64,000 nucleotides of DNA, taken from contig JAUZSC010000035.1 in assembly GCA_030949825.1 (NCBI GenBank), forward strand, positions 1 through 64,000, in the 5' to 3' direction. Position numbers and translations under genes: made by a program. The stretch's first letter is position 1; the number at the start of each line of letters is the position of its first letter. Positions 9,072-19,357 of the stretch are shown here, in pieces. The notes below the pieces were generated by a model. The model was not told where the DNA came from. It saw only the letters and a list, made by a program, of their open reading frames with translations, and searched no databases. Origin of the DNA: Sulfurimonas sp. GTDB lineage: Bacteria; Campylobacterota; Campylobacteria; Campylobacterales; Sulfurimonadaceae.

Positions 9072-10272
9072 CTGATGTTACGATAATCTAAATTATAAAA
9101 TTCTTAAGAATGCTACAATTTCACGCAACCATCAATTCCCCAACTTTTGCATAAGCTACTTTTAGAGCCTCAAGATAGATTTTTTCCTTAATAGCAAAGT
9201 GATTCATTTTATAATTTAAGCGAAGTTTTTCTAGTTTGATAAAACCACGTACTGCTAAGTGTATATGATTCCTTTGTGATGTTTCAACTTTTGTAGGAGA
9301 ATGTTCTATTTTGAGGTTTTGCTTGAGTGATTTGTGATATTCCTCTACTTTCCACCGTCTTTTGTAGATTTTGAGTACTTCATTGACAGATAAGTCTATA
9401 TCATTTGTAACAAGATACAGATAAATAGATTCGCCATCATCGCCGTTTTTGACAACTTGCTTGATAAGTCTTAGAGGTTTCTTATAACCTTCAAGATATA
9501 CCAAACGGCTACTACCACCCTCTATATCTATGCTTGAGATATTAACATATTTTCCATTATTTCTTTCTTCTAAAGTGAATGCTACTTTTCTATTACTTTT
9601 TATTGGACATACAAATTTCTTTTTGAGTTCTTCTTCTATAAACACCAAGTTCTTGGTGCTTGCAAACCATTTATCAAAGAGTATATATTTGAATTTGACT
9701 TCATTATGATAGTATAAAATATTTAGTTTGTCTTGCATTATTTCATTTTTTGTGTAGAGAGATTTCTTCACATGTTTTTGATATTCCTCATTCCATATCT
9801 CTTCTGTCTTTGTGATAATCTCATATCCCAAAGGTATAGATATACCACTAGCATCTGTATAATGAAAATTTAGCATCAAGATGCCTTTCTCCATTCTTTG
9901 GGATACATGATCATAGTGCCAGCAAACAATATCATTTATGTTTGTCTATGGCTTATGCATAAGCATATCATCTATTATAATGCAACCGCTATCTTCATTT
10001 TCATAAGTTCTTAAAAATGGTTTTATTGATTTCCACAATCGCTTGTCGTCATCGAGAGAGTCATTTAGTAATAAATGTTTAGTAAAGACATCGTGGCTCT
10101 TACCTGTAATCTTTGAAAGCTTGGTCATCTCTATTTTTCCAAATGAACTTAGTGTGAAATTGATGTATATATCTTGTAGTTGCTGCATGCCTTAGTTAAG
10201 CACTTTTAGTGCCTATAAAATTTTCAATGTTACTTTTTGTAAATTTATGAATTTTGATTATCGTAACATCAG
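9072..10272 (-). mobile_element. 1.2-kb DDE insertion sequence, copy 1
   Basis: A 1201-base unit bounded by perfect 17-base inverted repeats (CTGATGTTACGATAATC at 9072-9088; complement ending at 10272). The flanks TGCTTAA (9065-9071) and TGATTAA (10273-10279) look like a 7-base target duplication with one substitution. A nearly identical copy lies inverted at 20036-21237 with a perfect 7-base duplication, confirming the ends. The transposase belongs to the IS4/IS701 superfamily; I cannot place the family exactly. Confidence 0.85.
9121..10188 (-). pseudogene. IS4/IS701-like transposase with in-frame TAG
   Basis: About 355 codons in a single frame interrupted by TAG at 9946-9948, between DDMLMHKP and TNINDIVCWHYDH. 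The first 80 residues include IIIDDMLM, likely the first catalytic Asp; the rest carries FKYILFDKWFASTKN (second Asp) and the C-terminal KRRWKVEEYHKSLKQNLKIE with catalytic Glu. In relatives the stop position would be an ordinary residue, often Tyr. The inverted copy at 20120-21188 has the same stop, so the element moved after acquiring it, by trans-complementation or readthrough. Restart at a later Met would lack the first catalytic Asp. Confidence 0.8.
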
Positions 10273-10327
10273 TGATTAACATAATAGCAAAGATACATTT
10301 AAAATGTTTGGTGTTATAATAAATATT

Positions 10328-10959
10328 ATGAATGTAGGACTAAGTACTTTATACGATATCGGTTCAAGCTATACAATAAAACTCAACGATGAAGAGATTT
10401 TAATCTTTGAAGAAGATGAAAGAAATGTGCAAAAGAGTCCAGAAAAAAAAACGCCTCAAAGAAGAGGAAGAAAAAAAAAGTAGCTGAAGCTAAGAAAGAG
10501 ACTTTAACAGATAAGTTAAGTCCCGATGAAGAGCGTCTTGTAAATGACTTGCAATCTCGAGACTCAGAAGTTAAAACACACGAAGCAGCACATCAATCTG
10601 CCGGTGGAGGTATGACTGGAGCTGCCTCCTACACTTACCAACAAGGTCCTGATGGAAAAATGTACGCCATTGGAGGTGAGGTTTCTATTAATATGCCCTC
10701 GGGTTCAAGCCCTCAAGAGACTATTGCCAATGCCCGACAAGTCGCGGCATCTGCTATGGCAGCAGGTAGTCCTAGCCCTCAAGACCATGCAGTAGCCGCA
10801 AGTGCAAGAGTTATGGAAATGAAAGCGCAACAACAACTAGCTAAAGAACAACACAAGCAAGTTTTAGGAAAAGATGTTTATGCAAAAGAAGTAAAAAATG
10901 CTTCTAGTTCTGGAGAAAAAAATAAAGATTTCTTAGACGAGATAAATATCTCTACCTAA
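10328..10959 (+). CDS. SprA-related putative metalloprotease, frameshifted
   Basis: About 210 residues starting at ATG 10328 (MNVGLSTLYDIGSSY). Two A9 runs (10443-10451 and 10471-10479) each appear one base too long; removing one from each gives a continuous acidic/basic linker (KEEEEKKVAEAKKE) leading into the conserved domain. That domain begins DEERLVNDLQSRDSEVKTHE and contains HEAAH, an HExxH zinc-protease signature, followed by a Gly/Ala-rich segment typical of the SprA-related family seen in Campylobacterota. Substrate unknown. Convergent with, and overlapping by four bases, the next gene. Confidence 0.75.
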
Positions 10960-11504
10960 GCTTCTTGGTCTAAAATTGAAAATCCAGCTGCATTCATTGC
11001 CTTGTCTACCATCTCAATAGCGGCTTGCATAGTTTTTTGTGAAATCTCAGGAAGTTCCCCTCCCCACATTTTTTCAGCTTGTTTAAAACCTTCTATCATT
11101 CCAGCGCGTCCTGCACGAAATCTATCTTCATCACCACTAGCACCACTAATAACAAAATTTGCAATTCTCTCAGATGTTTGAGATATTCCAAAAATTCCAT
11201 CTTCGCTTACAAGTTCAGTTGCTTCGGCTTGTGAGAGTTCAGCCAAAGGTTTCCCCTCATATCCAATGTCTTTAAGAAAGCTTTGAAAACCTTCATACTG
11301 TGATGCAAAATCATCTTTTTTACCTACAAGAGATGACTGAACAGTTGTTGATTTAAGCATCATATCATTTGCATTTTGAGTAATTTGCTCTCGTATTTCT
11401 GCAGCATCTCCTTTAGAGATTTTTTCTGTAAAGTTTGTACCTGTAGTTTTAGCATTTTGGTTTGCATTAATATTTGGCATATGTGCCTGTGCATTTACAT
11501 TCAT
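10956..11504 (-). CDS. Conserved hypothetical protein
   Basis: 182 residues, soluble, no signal peptide. The first 40 residues are low-complexity and Asn/Thr-rich (MNVNAQAHMPNINANQNAK), followed by mainly helical sequence with a Gly-rich turn (ISGASGDEDRFRAGRAGM) and a C-terminal helix ending ILDQEA. It resembles flagellar-hook-like or surface-associated unannotated proteins in style only; I do not recognise a family. It faces the SprA-related gene tail to tail and diverges from the cold shock gene. Confidence 0.55.
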   Translation of the reverse strand: MNVNAQAHMPNINANQNAKTTGTNFTEKISKGDAAEIREQITQNANDMMLKSTTVQSSLVGKKDDFASQYEGFQSFLKDIGYEGKPLAELSQAEATELVSEDGIFGISQTSERIANFVISGASGDEDRFRAGRAGMIEGFKQAEKMWGGELPEISQKTMQAAIEMVDKAMNAAGFSILDQEA

Positions 11505-11581
11505 AATTAATCCTTTTATATGAGAGTCTTTGTTAAGTGAATATCGGCAAATAGTAATATTTCTTAAAATTATAAATTTAC

Positions 11582-11611
11582 TTGCATATTATCAATTAAT
11601 TGCGATATAAT
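11582..11611 (+). promoter_or_regulatory. Sigma70-type promoter of cold shock gene
   Basis: TTGCAT (11582-11587), an 18-base spacer and TATAAT (11606-11611). It would give an mRNA leader of about 130 bases before the cold shock ORF, and long structured leaders are typical of CspA-type mRNAs whose translation is temperature-sensitive. Confidence 0.6.
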
Positions 11612-11748
11612 AAGTTCGATGAAAGATGAGGATTAAAAGTTCATCTTTAGTGTGTAATTTTGTATTTTGCTCAATTGTTACCTAAAGACTCTCCAAATTT
11701 CGACTCCACTTTTTACAAAGTGAAATTTTTATACTAAAAGGTATTACA

Positions 11749-11967
11749 ATGGCAGAATTAAAAGACGGTTCAGTTAAATGGTTTAACGAAGAAAAAGGTT
11801 ATGGTTTTATTCAACAAGATGACGGTGCACAAGATGTATTCGTTCATTTTCGTCAAGTAAACAACTCAGGACACAGTCGTGTTTCTTTAGCTGAAGGGCA
11901 AAAAGTAACTTACGAAGTTGGCGAAGGTCAAAAAGGTCCACAAGCTGAGAATGTAACTCCACTTTAG
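11749..11967 (+). CDS. Cold shock protein, CspA family
   Basis: 72 residues, a single OB-fold cold shock domain. Both RNA-binding motifs are present: [13 protein letters not shown] (RNP1-type) and DVFVHF (RNP2). These proteins bind single-stranded nucleic acid as RNA chaperones in the cytoplasm. A clear promoter lies about 140 bases upstream, and AAAAGGT provides the ribosome site. The gene appears monocistronic, ending just before a 10-base-pair hairpin. Confidence 0.95.
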   Translation: MAELKDGSVKWFNEEKGYGFIQQDDGAQDVFVHFRQVNNSGHSRVSLAEGQKVTYEVGEGQKGPQAENVTPL

Positions 11968-11980
11968 GAATTACACACCC

Positions 11981-12004
11981 ATTTATAGGCATTGGCCTAT
12001 AAAT
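11981..12004 (+). terminator. Hairpin after cold shock gene
   Basis: ATTTATAGGC and GCCTATAAAT form a ten-pair stem with a four-base loop, 14 bases after the cold shock stop. A T-rich stretch (ATTTTA) follows, but no long U run, so termination would be weak. The hairpin overlaps an alternative TTG start (11992) of the next gene, favouring ATG 12010 for that gene. Confidence 0.5.
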
Positions 12005-12009
12005 ATTTT

Positions 12010-12360
12010 ATGAAAACCCCAAAAGAATTAATGATTAGCAGATACGAAGCCTTTGTAAAAAGAGACTGGACATATATAGCTCATACATCATTACACCAAA
12101 CACTAGAAGATTTACAAGACGCTCCCCCTATAGAATGGTTAAAACTCGAAGTGCTAGCAGATGACGCATCTAGCGTAGAATTTAAAGCCTATTATAAACT
12201 TCATGGAAACATAGAACTTCTACATGAAAAAAGTAATTTTGTAAAAGTAGATGGTGACTTTAAATATAAAGACGGAGAACACTTCAACTCAAAAATACAA
12301 AGAAATGAAGCTTGCCCTTGTGGAAGTGGGAAAAAGTTTAAGAAATGCTGTGAAAAATAA
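12010..12360 (+). CDS. YchJ-like SEC-C motif protein
   Basis: 116 residues from ATG 12010. The middle matches YchJ-type NTF2-like proteins (LMISRYEAFVKRDWTYIAHT, then EWLKLEVL) and the C-terminus is a SEC-C zinc motif, CPCGSGKKFKKCC. The usual N-terminal Cys motif of YchJ is missing. The zinc knuckle is the one known from SecA tails; YchJ itself has no settled function. The last 23 bases overlap the convergent acetyltransferase gene. Confidence 0.75.
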   Translation: MKTPKELMISRYEAFVKRDWTYIAHTSLHQTLEDLQDAPPIEWLKLEVLADDASSVEFKAYYKLHGNIELLHEKSNFVKVDGDFKYKDGEHFNSKIQRNEACPCGSGKKFKKCCEK

Positions 12361-12679
12361 TCTTCTCACACATTGCCACTCGAGAATAATCCTCAAGATA
12401 ATCTAACATTTTTTTCCCGTATCCCTTTTTTCTATATGGAGCATCTGTTACTAACTCAAATACATAAAGATGCCGTTTATTGTATAAATTTGTTTGCACC
12501 GCTACACCTGCATAGCTAATGAGTTTGTCATTTTCAAAAATTCCAATCATCGTATATTCCATATCACGCATATCATAAATCAAATCTTCAAATTCTTTAT
12601 ATGATAAGTTTTGATGAAGCTGTTTGAGTACACTATAAACACTATCAAGCTCTTTTAAATCTAATTCTCTTATTTGCAT
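12338..12679 (-). CDS. GNAT N-acetyltransferase, short C-terminus
   Basis: 113 residues. GNAT fold with the acetyl-CoA loop PYRKKGYGKKMLDYL (Q/RxxGxG/A type) after the beta-strand YVFELVTDAP. The protein ends at SRVAMCEKIIFHSIS, lacking the final strand-helix segment (about 30 residues) usually present; the end overlaps the YchJ-like gene on the other strand, so the gene may have been truncated there. Acceptor substrate unknown. Confidence 0.7.
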   Translation of the reverse strand: MQIRELDLKELDSVYSVLKQLHQNLSYKEFEDLIYDMRDMEYTMIGIFENDKLISYAGVAVQTNLYNKRHLYVFELVTDAPYRKKGYGKKMLDYLEDYSRVAMCEKIIFHSIS

Positions 12680-12737
12680 ATGCTATTTTATACTAAATTC
12701 GTTACAATAAAGTATATGAATACAAAAAAGGATTTTG

Positions 12738-14066
12738 ATGACAAAAAAGCACTATTATAATGTCGTAATTGTGGGAGGTGGTATCTCAGGAACTGCACTT
12801 TTATATACACTTGCTAAGTACACAAACATAAAGGACATTGCTCTTTTTGAAAAGTATGATGACTTTGCTACACTTAACTCAAATGCTAAAGGAAATTCGC
12901 AAACGCTTCATTGTGGAGATATTGAGACAAACTATACTTTAGACAAAGCCATCAAAACAAACAAGACTGCAACGATGCTTGAAAACTATGGAAAACTCTA
13001 CGGCTATGAAGAAAAGTATATGTTTAAAATCCCTAAAATGGCAATAGGCGTTGGTGAAAAAGAAGTACAATTTATCAAAGACAGATATGAAGCATTCAAA
13101 GATGCCTTTCCTTATATGGAGTACTGGGACAAGGCAAAACTAGCTGAGATAGAACCTGCCCTGCTTGAGGGACGCGATGAAAATGAAGACATAGCTGCTA
13201 TGGGAACAGATAAAAGATATTCTGCCATAAACTTTGGAGAAATGTCAAAAAGTTTCGTACGCAATGCACAAAAAGAAAATCCAAACATTGATATACACCT
13301 AAACAAAGAAATCCAAGACATTAAAAAGATTGGAGATAAGTTTGAACTTAGCGTTGATGGGAAACATTATTATGCAGATTATGTTGTTGTGGATGCTGGA
13401 GCCCATTCACTTTTACTCGCACATAGAATGGGACATGGTTTAGACTTTTCTTGCTTACCTGTTGGAGGGAGTTTTTACTATTCTAAAGTAGACTCGCTCA
13501 AGTCAAAGGTCTACACTATTCAAAATCCAAAACTTCCATTTGCTGCCATTCATGGTGATCCAGACATTATTCATAACAATGTTATTCGTTTTGGACCAAC
13601 AGCTATAGTACTTCCTAAACTCGAACGCTACCATCATGCTCATTTTTTAGATTTTATCGAGACACTCGCTCCATCGACTGAAGTACTTGAAGTTTTTTAC
13701 GATCTGATGCGAGATTCTGATATTAGAGAATATGCGATTAAGAATTTTCTTTATGAAGTTCCAGGTGTAAGAAAAAAACTCTTTGTAAAAGAGGTACAGA
13801 AAATTGTTCCTTCTATGAAAGAGGATGACATAGAATTTGCAGAGGGAATTGGAGGACTTCGTCCACAAGTAATCGATAAAAAAACAAAAAAACTCTTTTT
13901 AGGTGAAGCCAAAATAGAAACAGGAGAAGGAATTGTCTTCAATATGACGCCATCACCTGGGGCAACAAGCTGTCTTGGAAATGCATTTACAGATGCAAAA
14001 CTTATATCTAAGTATTTAGGTGTCACCTTTGACATCAAGATGTTTGAAAGAGAACTTGTATCTTAA
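12738..14066 (+). CDS. Malate:quinone oxidoreductase-like FAD enzyme
   Basis: 442 residues from ATG 12738 (TTG 12735 is the only alternative). N-terminal FAD-binding fold YNVVIVGGGISGTALLYTLA with GxGxxG-type spacing, then FEKYDDFATLNSNAKGNSQT as in Mqo and related DAO-type flavoproteins, and a C-terminal FAD-closing EGIGGLRPQVIDKKTK plus NMTPSPGATSCLGNA. The family oxidises malate to oxaloacetate, passing electrons to quinone at the inner membrane face. Campylobacterota often carry a divergent Mqo like this; substrate is inferred from the family. Two A7 runs near 13877-13892 remain in frame here. Confidence 0.75.
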   Translation: MTKKHYYNVVIVGGGISGTALLYTLAKYTNIKDIALFEKYDDFATLNSNAKGNSQTLHCGDIETNYTLDKAIKTNKTATMLENYGKLYGYEEKYMFKIPKMAIGVGEKEVQFIKDRYEAFKDAFPYMEYWDKAKLAEIEPALLEGRDENEDIAAMGTDKRYSAINFGEMSKSFVRNAQKENPNIDIHLNKEIQDIKKIGDKFELSVDGKHYYADYVVVDAGAHSLLLAHRMGHGLDFSCLPVGGSFYYSKVDSLKSKVYTIQNPKLPFAAIHGDPDIIHNNVIRFGPTAIVLPKLERYHHAHFLDFIETLAPSTEVLEVFYDLMRDSDIREYAIKNFLYEVPGVRKKLFVKEVQKIVPSMKEDDIEFAEGIGGLRPQVIDKKTKKLFLGEAKIETGEGIVFNMTPSPGATSCLGNAFTDAKLISKYLGVTFDIKMFERELVS

Positions 14067-14135
14067 ATATGTCATAATTCTTTAAGCTTTATATGGTTAG
14101 TATTATTAATTAAATTAATATATAAAGAGTTTGGA

Positions 14136-16424
14136 ATGAATTTTAAGAGTATAAAAGTAAGAATTGGTCTATTTATAGTTGTTTCCATGTTAGTTTTAGG
14201 ATTTGGTGTTGCTTTTTGGGCAGCATCTGCTGCGCAAGATGAAATTCTAAATTCACGAATGGAACAAATGAGTTCTATTAAAATTTCAAAGATGCAACAC
14301 TTAAAAGATTACTTCTCCCAAATTCAAAATATTATGGATGCGAGAACATCTACAAACAAAACATCTCGTCTTTTATGGGCATTTGATGAAGGTTTTGAAG
14401 AGTTTGCTGATTTAGATATTGATTTGGATGAAGCTAAAACTGCTCTTTTAAAATATTATGAAAAAGAGTATTTACCTCGCGTTGATTATAGTATTCCACA
14501 TTCTCCTCAGAAAAAAGATTTTCATTTTTATCTTCCTAAAACAGACTCCGGAATTATCGCACAATATCTTTACCTTGTTCAAAATACAAAAAGTTATAAC
14601 TCTAAACATGAATTTATTGCCAATACAAAATATAAAGACACCTACTCTGACATACATTTACAAGAACATCTTAGCTTAATCACAATGTTAAAGAAATTCG
14701 GGCAAGAGGATGTCTATTTTGTAAACCCTGATGGGATGGTCATTTATAGTATATATAAAAATACTGATTATGCTACAAACCTTTTAAGTGGACCCTATAA
14801 AGATACCGGTCTTGGTCGAGTATTTAAAAAGAGTCAAAAACTTAAAGTTGGAGAGGTCACGGTTGAAGATATCTCAAATTATGAGCCTAGTTTAAACAAA
14901 AAAGTTGCTTTTATGGCGATGCCTATTTACTTTAAAAAAGATTATGAGGGAAGTATTATATTTCAATTTCCTATGAGTAAAGTAGATGAGATAATGAATT
15001 TCAACAACGAGTACGATAAGGTTGGACTTGGCGAATCAGGAGAAGCTTTTTTAGTCGGAGATGACTTGCTTATGCGTAGTAACTCAAGGTTTTTTTCTAC
15101 TATAGACGATAAAAATGTTCAGCATAACTTTACAACAGCCGGTTACTTTAAGGCAGATACAACAGCAACGAGGGCTGCTATAAAAGGAGAAAGTGCAACT
15201 GAGCTTTCCATCGACTATGCAGGAAATGAAGTTATTACATCGTATGCTCCCTTACATATGTTTGGTGAAACTTGGGGTATCGTAATTAAAATCAACAAAG
15301 ATGAGGCACTTCAAGAAGCAAGTGAAAAATTTCTTGTAACATTATTTGGAACACTTGTACTTATAGTTCTAATCGTTATTCTTTCTCTCTTTTCTATTCA
15401 AAAACTCATCATGTCAAAACTTAAAACATTACAAGAAACAACCTATGACTTAGCGCAGGGAGATGGAGACTTAACAGCACGCATCCAAGTCCCTAATGGT
15501 GATGAAATTGCTGAAATCGCTCAAAATATCAATGAGTTTATTGAAAAAGTTAGGATTACAGTATCTAAGGCGACAACTACCTCAAAAGAGAATACGGATA
15601 TCGCACACACCCTATCATTAGCATCGATTAGCATGAAATCTAAAGCAGATGAAGAAAGTACAATAGTGCATGATGTTTGCATAGACGGTCAAAATCTTCA
15701 AGATATTCTTAGTAGTTCTATCGAACAAGCAAAAGAAACAAAAGAAAATATTGATGCAACGGGTAGTACTCTTAAAAGTGTAAATACACAGATAGTAAGT
15801 CTAGCTAATGAGATAGAAAAAAGTTCTCAAGACGAACTAGAACTTTCGCATAAGCTTGAGCAATTAAGCCATGACGCATCGCAGGTAAAAGATGTTTTAT
15901 CTGTTATTTCAGATATTGCTGATCAAACAAACCTTCTTGCTTTAAATGCAGCTATTGAAGCAGCTCGGGCAGGAGAACATGGACGAGGCTTTGCAGTTGT
16001 TGCAGATGAAGTAAGAAAACTAGCTGAGAGAACTCAAAAGTCACTGGCTGAAATCAACAGCACCATTTCTGTAATTGTTCAGTCCATCAACGATGCAAGC
16101 GAGCATATGTCTATAAATGCTAAAACTATTGAGAGTTTATCACAAAATGCCAATCAAGTAGAATCAGATATTAATATAAGTGTAGAGACAATAGAAGTCT
16201 CTATCACCCAAGTAGATGAAACAGTTAATGGCTATATAAGTAACTCTAAAACTATAGAATCAATGATTAAAAAAGTATCTAATATCGAACATATTTCAAC
16301 CCAAAATAAAGAAACAATAAATGAAATATCAACAGCATCTACGAAGCTAACCCAGATGACGACAGAACTTAACGACTTACTTCAAGGTTACAAAACAGAA
16401 AAAAGAATGCATGAAAGAGACTAA
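14136..16424 (+). CDS. Methyl-accepting chemotaxis protein
   Basis: 762 residues: cytoplasmic N-tail, TM1 about 8-30, a large periplasmic dCache-like sensing domain about 31-395 ([19 protein letters not shown] and [16 protein letters not shown] mark its two lobes), TM2 about 398-420, HAMP about 421-475 ([20 protein letters not shown]) and the signalling coiled coil. The hairpin tip carries the canonical [20 protein letters not shown] near residue 593. It senses a small ligand and controls CheA; the ligand is not predictable. No CheRB-tethering pentapeptide is visible at the end. Followed by a hairpin terminator. Confidence 0.95.
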   Translation: MNFKSIKVRIGLFIVVSMLVLGFGVAFWAASAAQDEILNSRMEQMSSIKISKMQHLKDYFSQIQNIMDARTSTNKTSRLLWAFDEGFEEFADLDIDLDEAKTALLKYYEKEYLPRVDYSIPHSPQKKDFHFYLPKTDSGIIAQYLYLVQNTKSYNSKHEFIANTKYKDTYSDIHLQEHLSLITMLKKFGQEDVYFVNPDGMVIYSIYKNTDYATNLLSGPYKDTGLGRVFKKSQKLKVGEVTVEDISNYEPSLNKKVAFMAMPIYFKKDYEGSIIFQFPMSKVDEIMNFNNEYDKVGLGESGEAFLVGDDLLMRSNSRFFSTIDDKNVQHNFTTAGYFKADTTATRAAIKGESATELSIDYAGNEVITSYAPLHMFGETWGIVIKINKDEALQEASEKFLVTLFGTLVLIVLIVILSLFSIQKLIMSKLKTLQETTYDLAQGDGDLTARIQVPNGDEIAEIAQNINEFIEKVRITVSKATTTSKENTDIAHTLSLASISMKSKADEESTIVHDVCIDGQNLQDILSSSIEQAKETKENIDATGSTLKSVNTQIVSLANEIEKSSQDELELSHKLEQLSHDASQVKDVLSVISDIADQTNLLALNAAIEAARAGEHGRGFAVVADEVRKLAERTQKSLAEINSTISVIVQSINDASEHMSINAKTIESLSQNANQVESDINISVETIEVSITQVDETVNGYISNSKTIESMIKKVSNIEHISTQNKETINEISTASTKLTQMTTELNDLLQGYKTEKRMHERD

Positions 16425-16447
16425 TTATCTATAAATAATTAGTCTTT
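16419..16447 (+). terminator. Hairpin terminator after chemoreceptor gene
   Basis: GACTAATTAT (16419-16428) pairs with ATAATTAGTC (16435-16444), ten perfect pairs with a six-base loop, followed by TTT. The stem includes the stop codon of the chemoreceptor gene. Confidence 0.6.
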
Positions 16448-16497
16448 AAACAACTCTTGGATATAATCGCGTAAAATTTTTTATAAGAGAAACAATT

Positions 16498-18097
16498 ATG
16501 GTAAATGTACAAAATCTAATAATGCGATACGGAAATAGAGTTCTATTTCAAGATATAAACCTTAAACTTGACCGTCATAAAAGATACGGTCTTATTGGTG
16601 CCAATGGTGCCGGTAAAACTACTTTTTTAAAGATTCTTAGTGGTGAAATCACTGAGTACGATGGTGATATTGTCATCCCAAAAGCCAACAAAGTTGGTGT
16701 TCTTGGTCAAAATCAATTTGCATTTGAAGATTATACACTTATAGATGCTGTACTTTTTGGAAACAAGCGTTTATACGATGCTATCAAAGAAAAAGAAGAC
16801 TTATATGTGAATGGTGACTTTGAAGATGATGCTGTAAACAACCGTCTTGCAGACTTAGAAGTTATTTGTGTTGAAGAAGACCCTACTTACGAGTACGATG
16901 TAAATATCGGTAAAATTCTTGCGAATGTCGGAATTCCCGTTGAAGATCATAATAACCTTATGTCTTCACTTGATTCTGCTGATAAATTCAAAGTTTTACT
17001 GGCACAGGTTTTATACCCTAAACCAGATGTATTGTTTCTCGATGAGCCTACAAATAATCAAGATATTGAAACGATTTCTTGGTTAGAAAACGAGCTTAAA
17101 CGCCATGAGGGTACAATGGTTGTTATTTCTCACGATAGACACTTTTTAAATGCTGTTGTTACAAATATACTTGATGTTGATTACCAAAAAAATTCGTGAA
17201 TTTACAGGTACATACGATGACTGGTATATCGCTGCAAATGTTTTAGCAAAACAACTTGAACTTGACAACAACAAAAAGCAAAAAGAAAAAGACGAACTCG
17301 AAGCTTTCGTGAGACGATTTTCAGCAAATGCGTCAAAAGCAAAACAAGCGACTTCTCGTCAAAGAAAACTTGATAAACTCGAACTCGAAGACATCAAACC
17401 ATCATCTCGCCGTGATCCAAGTATAGTATTTAAAGCTAAACGACAAATGGGTGATGAAGCCTTAGAACTTAGAAATATTAGTCATTCTTATGGTGATAAT
17501 GAAGTTTTAAAAGATGTTACTTTAAAATTTGAGCCAGGTGAAAAGGTAGCACTTATTGGTGCAAATGGTGTTGGTAAATCTACACTTCTTAAAATCATGA
17601 TGGAAGAGATGAAGCCTAGCGAAGGTGAACTTACATGGGGAGCTACGATTGAGAATTCTTATTTCCCACAAGATACAGCAGATATTATCGAAGGTGATGG
17701 TACGCTTTACGATTGGTTAAGAGCGCATGACCCTAAACGAGATATCGCTGAGATTAGAAACTGTCTTGGTAGAATGTTATTTAATGGCGAACAACAAGAA
17801 AAAGGTGTAGTTAGCATTTCTGGTGGTGAAAAACATAGAATGATGCTCTCAAAAATGATGCTAGAGGGTGGAAACTTTTTAGTTCTTGATGAACCATCGA
17901 ATCACCTTGACCTTGAAGCTATTGTCGCTCTTGGTGAAGGTCTTCTTGAGTTTAAAGGAAATGTCATCTGTGTTTCACACGATAGAGAATTACTTGACGC
18001 TTTTGCTTCTAGAATCATAGAATTACATGCTGATGGAAGTATTACAGACTTTAAAGGCTCGTATGAAGAGTATGCTGAGCTAAAATCTAAACAATAA
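16498..18097 (+). CDS. ABC-F ATPase, YbiT-like, one-base frameshift
   Basis: About 532 residues: two ABC domains in one chain with no membrane segment, acting on the ribosome. First Walker A GANGAGKTT (about residue 37), a degenerate signature in which SSLDSADKFKVLLAQ replaces LSGGQ as in YbiT-type members, and LFLDEPTNNQD. Then the linker (ATSRQRKLDKLELEDI), second Walker A GANGVGKST (about 354), signature SGGEKHRMMLSKM and LVLDEPSNHLD. The two halves are in different frames because of one extra base in the A7 run at 17186-17192; removal gives DVDYQKIREFTGTYDDW. Probably intact in life. Confidence 0.9.
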
Positions 18098-18099
18098 CT

Positions 18100-18936
18100 A
18101 TGAAAAAGTACCAAAATTTTCTCGGTCTTGGAATCGCAGGAAACTTTGCTCTTCATTTAGCCCAAGCGGGTGAACTTGAAGAGTTTAAAGATATTATAAC
18201 TTCTGATGAAGCAGCACCTAAAGGATTATTTCCTTTTTATCTCCCAAAACCAACAAGTGCAAATAAAAATCTAAACACTTACCCTCTTTCCTCGAACTAT
18301 ATTAAACTTCCAAAAGAAGATGTAAATATTCAAGCTGAACCTGAAGTTGCTTTAGTATGTGACTTAGAATATACAGCAGGAAAGCTCTCAAAAATTTCGC
18401 CAATATCTTTTGGAGCATATAATGACTGCTCTATTCGTATAGCAGGTGCAAATAAAATTAGCGATAAGAAAAACTGGGGTGAACACTCTAAGGGTATTTC
18501 TAACACTCTTTTTAAAATAGACACATTTACAAAAAATGGAATTATGGATGAGTATTCTATAGCTTCATTTTTAAGACGAGACGACAAAGTTCATGCCTAT
18601 GGTGAAGATGTAAAACTTACTGGCTATAGCTATTTTTATGAAAAACTTACAGACTGGATACTGAATCAACTTCTCACCCAAAAAGATTTTGGACCATTAG
18701 AGCCTCTAAATAAATATATAAACGAGTGCAATAATCCAAGTCAAGCTATTATCAGCATAGGCGCTACAAGATACACAGAGTACGGAGAAAGAACATTCTT
18801 AAAAAAAGATGATGAAGTAATCATTATTGTTTATAAGCATACGCACATCTCAGATGCAGAGCTTCTAGCATCTGTACAAACAAATGAATATAATCCTAAA
18901 ATAATGAGTGTTCTTTCTCAAAAGGTTATTGTATGA
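18100..18936 (+). CDS. DUF5718 family protein
   Basis: 278 residues, soluble, starting two bases after the ABC-F stop. I recognise it as a conserved Campylobacterota family (DUF5718). The pattern QAEPEVALVCDLEY followed by ISFGAYNDCSIRIAGANKIS is loosely like fumarylacetoacetate-hydrolase-fold proteins, in which acidic residues bind a divalent metal, but catalysis is not established. It ends overlapping the SUI1 start, so ABC-F, DUF5718 and SUI1 look like one operon. Confidence 0.65.
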   Translation: MKKYQNFLGLGIAGNFALHLAQAGELEEFKDIITSDEAAPKGLFPFYLPKPTSANKNLNTYPLSSNYIKLPKEDVNIQAEPEVALVCDLEYTAGKLSKISPISFGAYNDCSIRIAGANKISDKKNWGEHSKGISNTLFKIDTFTKNGIMDEYSIASFLRRDDKVHAYGEDVKLTGYSYFYEKLTDWILNQLLTQKDFGPLEPLNKYINECNNPSQAIISIGATRYTEYGERTFLKKDDEVIIIVYKHTHISDAELLASVQTNEYNPKIMSVLSQKVIV

Positions 18937-19277
18937 GTAGAGGGAAAAAACTCGACCTTTTTATAGGTGCTGAAATAAATGATGGATGGAACGAAGTGCA
19001 ATCTCCACGAAAAACAACAATTTCAAACGAGATTATAGATGCTTCTAAACATTTTTTATACTTTTCCAAAGAAAAACGCAGAGGTAAAACAGTTACGATT
19101 GTTGGAATTTTTCAACTTTCAAAAACACAAAGCACAGAACTTCTTAAGTCATTAAAAAAGAAACTTGGATGCGCTGGAAAATATGCGGATGGAACGATGG
19201 AATTTCAGGGTGAGCTCAAAGACAAAATTCGTGAACTTCTTCTAAAAGAAGGCTTTAGATTTCGTCAAGGACATTAA
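18933..19277 (+). CDS. SUI1/eIF1-like translation factor (YciH family)
   Basis: 114 residues; the conserved SUI1 domain covers residues 45-114, with EKRRGKTVTIVGIFQLSK, LLKSLKKKLGCAGKYADGTM and FQGELKDKIRELLLKEGF. YciH-type proteins bind the small ribosomal subunit and resemble eIF1 in start-site fidelity. The start ATG overlaps the DUF5718 stop by four bases, a coupled arrangement, and the ABC-F protein in the same operon also acts on ribosomes. Confidence 0.9.
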   Translation: MSRGKKLDLFIGAEINDGWNEVQSPRKTTISNEIIDASKHFLYFSKEKRRGKTVTIVGIFQLSKTQSTELLKSLKKKLGCAGKYADGTMEFQGELKDKIRELLLKEGFRFRQGH

Positions 19278-19357
19278 GCACTTAAGTCTTCATTTTTTTT
19301 CATATTTATACTTATATTAATTATGTTTTAAGTATACTACAAAAAAATATTAGGGTA